From assembly GCF_035222375.1 (NCBI RefSeq), contig NC_085888.1, positions 3,286,001-3,350,000 on the forward strand: a stretch of 64,000 nucleotides of DNA, in the 5' to 3' direction. Source of the stretch: Podospora pseudocomata. Its lineage: Eukaryota; Ascomycota; Sordariomycetes; Sordariales; Podosporaceae. The number at the start of each line of letters is the position of its first letter. The first letter of the stretch is position 1. The position numbers and the translations under genes are program-made. A model generated the notes under the pieces. It saw nothing but the letters and a program-made list of their open reading frames with translations. It ran no database searches and was not told the DNA's origin. Below are positions 57,874-64,000 of this stretch, one piece after another.

Positions 57874-60800
57874 CGTTCATGACGGGTCACGATTTTGTTT
57901 TGGGTACAGGTTTCTGGGCGGTTTGGAGCGGCTATTGTTTTGCATCAAAGATGGGAGCACAGGGGTAGAGTGGAAAGGGTCGAAAATAGATGAGACGGTG
58001 TTATTTTTGGGACTTTTCTTTTTTTTTATCATGCCGTCCCAAATGTGTTTTGGTGAAATGTGATGCTGTGTAACCTGTCCTGTGTCAATCTTCCAGGAGA
58101 GTTCACTCCGTGCGGATAATGTGTCAAAATCTCCGACACATAACACACGAACTACTTACCCGGCAGACAGCTTCTAGACCGACAGCGGTTGTTACACGGT
58201 CGTCAAGAGAGAAGCAGTCACATGTCGAGCTTCCCCATTCGATTACATGATGGCGCGCATGGCCCGCAATGCATGATCGTAACGTTTGGCAGCAGCAGCA
58301 TGTGCACAAGACATTTTCGTTCTGCCGTGCCCATCTACTGGGAGAGCCATGTCATGACAAGCTGTCAGGGTGGCAGTTGGACGCCACCACGAAAACCATG
58401 TGACAAGGGTTGGCAGGCACACCCGGCTCGGCGGGCTGGGCACCGAGCACTGCCGAATGGTGGGGCGCCGTTGCCCCGAGCCAAGATCTTGGGTCCGGTA
58501 TTGCTTCAAGCCACCCTCGACCAGCGTCCCGGATGGCAGCAAAGAAGTCTGGACCTGCTGGGAAGGTGACGCCGAGGACGAGAAATAAGTTGATAGGTAA
58601 GTATAACGAGACTCCGATTAATGGTATATGCAATATACTGAAAACACGATATTAATCTGGGCGCATGAAGATATATCACGCAAGCAAGCAGCGTTGCTGC
58701 CCAAAAGTTGGCTCGCTTGCCAGCACAATATGTACTCATTCCTCACTGCGCGCCGTCCGCCAGCCCCCTTCTTTCTCTGGTGGACCGGTCCTGCCTGTCG
58801 CATTCTCTACGAAATCCCCCCATCTCTACATGTCAATCATCCATTCCCCCGACTTTTTCCTCTTCTCAAAATCCCATGTCCGCCGCCACCCCCCCCTCCC
58901 CCGGCGCAACCCCGCAACCCCGCCGAACAAAAGCGGAGCACGGAGGGCGGAACTTGCGGGGAGCCGCACTGCCGGACCCCACTAGGCGCTCCGCTTTCCA
59001 CGGTCATCACCGCAACCCCGCCACGCCTGAAAAAGCCACGATCATCGCTGTTATCTTTTCAACGCCTCTACTTTCTTTCTTTTCCGTCTGATGAAACGAC
59101 CATGACCACGTATACCATGTCAAACTGTGGATAATATGCACATAACCAAGAGAGCAAACGATGGGAGTCGACGCAGTGAAACTGTGATCTGAACACGTAA
59201 AAAAAATCCGAACCGTAAAATTCCCAACCCGTAAGAAATCCGAACTCGAATTTTTCGGGAACGTTTGTGGATGTCTGCATGGGTTATCGCTGGTTGATTC
59301 AACTCCTTCGGTAAGTACATATCGCGGAGGCGGATGTCTCTTCCGTTGCGGTGGGTTGACCCCGCTCGGCTGGTTGGCAAGGATGAAGGGCGGCCGTGAG
59401 ATCGGGCTGGGATTTGTGACGAGGGTCCAGGAGCATGAGACTGGATTTTCTTTGGGTCGGCTCCGGGAATGTTGGGATCGGGATGTGGGAAGGTGAAGTT
59501 TGTATCAAAGGAAAGCCGAGCCGATGAGGGTTGGCCGGTGGTCGGGCCGGCCGTTGAACTCGGTGTGGTGGCTGGCGGGCCGCCGGTGCTGGCGGTGCGG
59601 CGTGGAAGAGGAAGAATCCTGACGCTGGGAAACTGGAACCGAAGATGGAAGAGGAAGCAAGAATCGTACGATGAAGGATTGGGATATGTGTGGTGGGTGG
59701 TTGCGGCTCGGACAGGTGTGAGTGTGGCGTAGACGGTCTCGAGTCACGCTCATCGAGTTTGAGAGAGAGACGTTCTACAAAGACGATTTTGAAGTATAAA
59801 GTTACCTCAAGTGAATAGATGAAAGTAGAAGAATTGTTTTTGACGATTTGTTGAACAAGAGATGTTTCTATTTGCTGAAGGAAAGTGCGGTACCTGACTT
59901 CCCTTAGGTACCTGACCCATCACGGCATCTAGAGGAAGTGCTACCCTAGAGCCCCTGAAGAATTTCCTTTCACCTTTTTAGCTAACTCATTACTTGCTGG
60001 GGTAAAATGATATCCTTAAAAGTACCGCTAACAAGAAACGTGCTTGCTTATTTATCTCTTATGTCACGGTAAATACCTAGGTCGGTTGCTTGTTTGTGGT
60101 TTCATGTTTGTATATTTTACATTCAAGTTCTTTCCTTTGTGCTATCGTACCTAACTGTTATCGATAACCTGAACTGTTTCTAAGAATCAGATAGGAGTTC
60201 CTGATAAATCTTGGGTAACGAACCAGCCATGCCTTATGCACTCAAGCAGCCTGCCGCTGCCGCTATAATCGGGCCACTAAACTTTGGTTCTCAGACTCCT
60301 GTACACAGACGCCAAGCAGTTTTGAGTTCTTTGTCAAGCCAAGAATGAGGAGTAAGGTTTCATCAGAGTTCCTAGGTCTCTATTTCTAGCATCCGAAGGA
60401 TCGAGTTTCAATGAAAGAGGTCCCGAAATGCACAGAAACTGGGAAGCAACGCCTCGGGCTTTGCCAAGAAGCCATTCCCAGAACAAGTATCCCGAGGCTC
60501 TCCGCCCAGGGACTAGACAAAGCCACGGATGAGACATACAGCTTTTTGAACAATGTGCTCCGGGCCCTTAGCCGAGACAGGTCCCAAGAGAAGCGCCAAG
60601 GGCGCCACACTTCTGACGGGTGTCACTGGATGGTAGTGGGTGCAGATCCAAGTATTTTATGATGTATGGGTGAAGAGGCGCTTTGCCTTATATGTATGGG
60701 GAATGGAAATCCTGCCGAACATGGTGATAGGCCTGACTCACAACGACTTGACCCCGTGAGGCGGAAGCTCAGCTTTCCATCATTCACAGTCTCGGATGTC

Positions 60801-62781
60801 TGTACCATCGTCCATCGTCTAGGGCGCTTGCCTACATGATGTAAGGGTAAAAAGGGCGTGGAGATAGTTACATGAACCGATCTAACCGACCATAACTCTT
60901 GGGAGCCTCCCGCCACACTATATCATTGTTCCATGGCCGATGTTACCTCATTGCTGAACATGACATCACAGTGGTCGACATTCGAGGAGAATTCCCCGTC
61001 GGTTGGACCCGAGGTGTCCGTTTGCGCTTGGAGCGTCCTCAGGGGTTCTAGAATAGGCGCGTGGAGCAAAAGTGAAGCGATTACGTAGGGTAGTACGAGG
61101 TGGCTCCGAAGGATTGCCAAGTCAACGACGTGCGTTGATCTATCGATAAATCAAGTCGGTGTCAAGATTGTGGTCAGTTCATGATGGTGAAATTTGGTAC
61201 AGGCACAAGGGTAACCGCGGAACCTCGAAGTTGCCTGCCACGGCAATAATGTTTGGGCATCAAGACGTCGCCTGATGCTTTTCTTGGCGGCTAAGATATC
61301 GTGTCTACACGCAGCGAAGCCCGGATGCCAGACCGGATATGATGCTCCATTGGGTATTGGCACACGTGGGATGGGACAGTTTTCTCAATGGTCTTGATCT
61401 GGAAAAGGGTAGTAGCCAAACTTCAAGCTATGAAGGGCGTCTACAGTCGCGAGAAGCGTCGAAAAGGCCTGCCCAAAGACCGGATAGGTAATGTAGGTGC
61501 CTTTGGCCAGCTTTTCTGTGGAAGCCCAACATATCACGATTTCTCATAGAACCGGTCTGTCTTGCTTGTCAAGTCGATCAGAAGCCCGGTCTGGGTTCAA
61601 GACGTCTCGGCAATGTGGGAAGGCAGCCTGTCACTGGCGGCACAGGTCACACCATGTCTGAGTCAATTTCTGGATGGTAGGCAATCTGTCTGACCACTGG
61701 CAGCTAGCTAGCTAACGAGCCCAATGCAAGCCATCGCGCGGCGGCCCGGCTCACTCCCGAAACCCTAGAAAGGCCTAAGGATCAGGGCCCGCATGGTGAT
61801 AGCAGGCGCAGGGTTGGATCGCTTGTTGACGGTCTTGGCAGTCAAGTCTGCGATGCTGTATGGTGGGATGATGACGAACGGGAGGGGAAGAGAAGAGGGG
61901 CCCAGAGGGGTCTGGACGGTGTGTGAAAGGGCGGGAGTTGTGACGGGAAGTGGTGGAGGTGCCAAAAATGCCAAAAAATTGCCAGCCCTGACCTGGACAG
62001 ACCCAAGTATCGGCGGCCCAATCGACCAGAGAAGAGCTGTGATGCTGCAGCGCACTACCTACGTGCAGCGTGGCATCTCACCAGATGGGCAACCCGGACG
62101 CAACTCATTGGAGTTTACCATCTTCCACCCCCACCGGCCACCTCACGCTTTTCCTTTCTTTCTCATCGAGATGCAAGCTTTTCACACCGGTGCGGGACTG
62201 ATGTGACTCTCTCGACGCACCTGGTCATTTATTACCGCAACAGGTCAAGAAACATCGTCAATCATCTTCAAGTTTTGGTGTGAGGATATGTCTTATCTCA
62301 CACACTGCCGATGGCACAGACCTCATCCAGGCACGCAAGATGGCTTTGTCTAACCATGCCATGGCCCTGACTGGAGCTTGGCTGCTAGTCCTCAGTCTTG
62401 CCCACACACCCACAAAGCCCAACCCTCCAATGACAGACCCGGAGCTCCTTGAGCCCAACCAACAGAGATCTCACGATGGCTCTCGACTGACCCTGGGCTC
62501 CATGACTCGGTTGTCTCAATTTCTGGCAGTTTTGGAATACCCTTTCTTCTCTCGGGCCAAAGGCAGAGGAGAAAGTCGGAAGCAATGACCTGCCTGATCT
62601 TTCAGATGTTTATAAAAATGCACACAGAGCCCATCTCGACAAGTGCACATTTTGCTGTTCTTGTGTAACAAACACCAAACACTTGTTCCCACCACACGAT
62701 CACCTACCACCTGCTTTCTCACGTCAGATCCCAAATCCCAAGCCAACCATTCACCAGCTACCAACAACTCCTTGGCTCATC
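57874..62781. other. Large gene-poor interval
   Basis: About 4.9 kb with many short overlapping frames but no recognisable domain, splice-closed model, tRNA or repeat. A TATAAAAA box at 62611-62618 lies about 165 bases before the tiny gene at 62782. Confidence 0.4.
62611..62618 (+). promoter_or_regulatory. TATA box of the 76-residue gene
   Basis: TATAAAAA, about 165 bases before the ATG at 62782. The position is reasonable for a fungal core promoter with a leader of about 130 bases. Confidence 0.45.
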
Positions 62782-63064
62782 ATGTTGCCCCTCCAGTCCT
62801 CGCCTCTTCTCTCTGACCAAGACTTTGTGTTTGGTCCTGGCCCCCTCAGCTCCCAAGGGGAAGGCATCAGAACTCTACCGGTAAGTCTGGCAACGAAGGA
62901 ACAACCGACATCTAAAACTAACACGACATCAGATTCCAGGAGTTCTTTGTCCAACATGCGCCGCCAACGGCAGCGAGGTCTGGGTCATCCCGGGGCGGCA
63001 GTGCGGCTACTGCCGCACCCCTGCCCCTGATGAAGATTCCTGCGATGGTGACCACGACCATTGA
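62782..63064 (+). CDS. Tiny zinc-ribbon-like protein (spliced)
   Basis: Exons 62782-62880 and 62933-63064 with a 52-base GTAAGT...CAG intron give 76 residues. The first exon reads MLPLQSSPLLSDQDFVFGPG and continues to an ending GIRTLP. The second has IPGVLCPTCAANGSEVW, then VIPGRQCGYCRTPAP: two CxxC pairs 17 residues apart, a compact zinc-ribbon arrangement. The splice joins LP to IPGVLCPTC in frame and the frame closes properly at TGA. No homologue is named with certainty, though small ascomycete proteins with CPTCAANG and RQCGYC blocks exist by recollection. Confidence 0.68.
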
Positions 63065-63282
63065 TTAGCTCTCGAAACCTACGACAATATCGATACCCTT
63101 ATTTCAACATGGCGAAGAGGAGTTGGCGGTTCTTTATGCGTTTTCAGTTGGGGGGTTTACACACTCGTTGGCCTCGTCATGTTTTCACCTATTTCAATGA
63201 CCATCGAATTTTCTCGTTCACTTTGGTTTATGTTCGGCTCGGATGCTCTTTACTGCAGGGCAACGTGGGGCTTTGTGAGGTG

Positions 63283-63450
63283 TCATACTCGACCGCCGTC
63301 TTCACCTTCCTTGTAGGCGAGCATCTCCTCGGTGGTACCCCAATAGACTGCAAAGTGCGGTTTTGTCTTGAGCACGAGTGCTGCCAACCGTCGTTCCTGT
63401 TTCTGTAGCTCGGAGCTGCCGGTTGGTCCGGAACAGGGCCCCGCAGACAT
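63283..63450 (-). CDS. Possible 55-residue protein or 3' exon
   Basis: The minus strand reads MSAGPCSGPTGSSELQKQER and continues with RLAALVLKTKPHFAVYWGTT and EEMLAYKEGEDGGRV, then stop. The composition (amphipathic helix, then KPHFAVYWGTTEEMLAYKEG) looks like a real small domain. The start is uncertain: a stop lies upstream in frame, so this may be an internal ATG of a spliced gene whose earlier exon I could not place. It is convergent with the tiny zinc-ribbon-like gene. Confidence 0.4.
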   Translation of the reverse strand: MSAGPCSGPTGSSELQKQERRLAALVLKTKPHFAVYWGTTEEMLAYKEGEDGGRV

Positions 63451-64000
63451 GCATGCCACCGCATCTCTGCGGCACTAGCATATCATCAATATCACGGGCT
63501 TCGTCCAAGTATTCCAAGTGCAGGGGGACTCGCTGCGGTGCTGCTGCTATTATTACCTAACCTTCGGTGAACTACCTGTATGCTGTGAGACCACCATGTT
63601 ATTCCTCTCACTTGTGAGCCAAATCCGACCAACACCACACCTTCGCAGACCTAGCTATCAGCATTCTACCCAGTAGGTACTCATACTTGATAGACAAATA
63701 TGATAGACAAATCACAAGTTTCCTATAACGATGTATCACAAAACCAACAGCTTTTCATCTTGGCAAAACGCTACAATACGTCAGAATGAGAGCACTTGGC
63801 CCAACAACACCATGAAACCGGGCTGAACGCCATAAGCTCCGATTTGATGTACCAAACAATCGAACGTTTTCTCTGGCTTCTCTCTCTCCGGTCTCTGTCA
63901 CAAGTAGCGGTCAGCATACCAGATTGCTTACCTCATGACGGCTGGGATGACACTGCAACAAATCGACGGCCGCATTGTCCCCTGCATCGTAGCATTGGTG
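63451..64000. other. Right-edge non-coding stretch
   Basis: No gene is seen. It may contain the 5' part of the gene ending at 63283. Confidence 0.35.

Noticed and set aside
1-64000. CRISPR arrays, bacterial operons or riboswitches
   Set aside because: Nothing of this kind seen; the window is eukaryotic.

Overview
The window looks like nuclear DNA of a filamentous ascomycete, most likely a sordariomycete. Protein genes are cut by short GT-AG introns of about 50-80 bases. Two of the three tRNA genes carry introns beside the anticodon. The gene families (Zn2Cys6 and C2H2 regulators, 2EXR, SAT4/PTH11-type 7-TM, LysM and WSC proteins, subgroup-C GH18 chitinase) are typical of that group. The genus cannot be named from sequence alone. 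Most gene models below were spliced by hand from reading frames and splice sites, and each one closes in frame.

Layout. 0-8.6 kb: a VOC-fold protein, a single-pass membrane protein, a gene-poor stretch with an LTR-like relic, a fungal transcription factor, an elongator tRNA-Met and a C2H2 protein. 9-13.2 kb: an NmrA/isoflavone-reductase-like protein and a C2H2 plus Zn2Cys6 regulator, then tRNA-Tyr. 14.6-22.2 kb: a multi-TM protein, a 4-TM protein, a secreted GH43 enzyme and a 742-residue conserved protein, followed by initiator tRNA-Met at 23 kb.

23.3-35.8 kb is the most striking part. It holds a 1363-residue killer-toxin-like chitinase (three LysM, one hevein-type domain, GH18, hydrophobic tail), a divergently transcribed secreted protein of unknown family, a 2EXR protein, a secreted LysM-WSC protein and a secreted five-LysM protein. 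Together they suggest a chitin-directed, zymocin-like or mycoparasitism-type locus in which the chitinase opens a wall, the secreted partner may be cargo, and the LysM proteins bind chitin for protection or targeting. This function is inferred from composition.

36.5-40.6 kb is a decayed ankyrin-type gene. 41.7-48.2 kb carries a small Cys-rich secreted protein, a P450 convergent with it, a possible 50-residue spliced gene and a 7-TM rhodopsin-like protein. 49.7-53.3 kb has an Arg/Ser-rich protein of unknown function and a TauD-type dioxygenase. 56.8-57.9 kb is a secreted alpha-carbonic anhydrase with a perfect 24-bp inverted repeat upstream. The rest is gene-poor except for two tiny genes near 63 kb that appear only after splicing or close reading.
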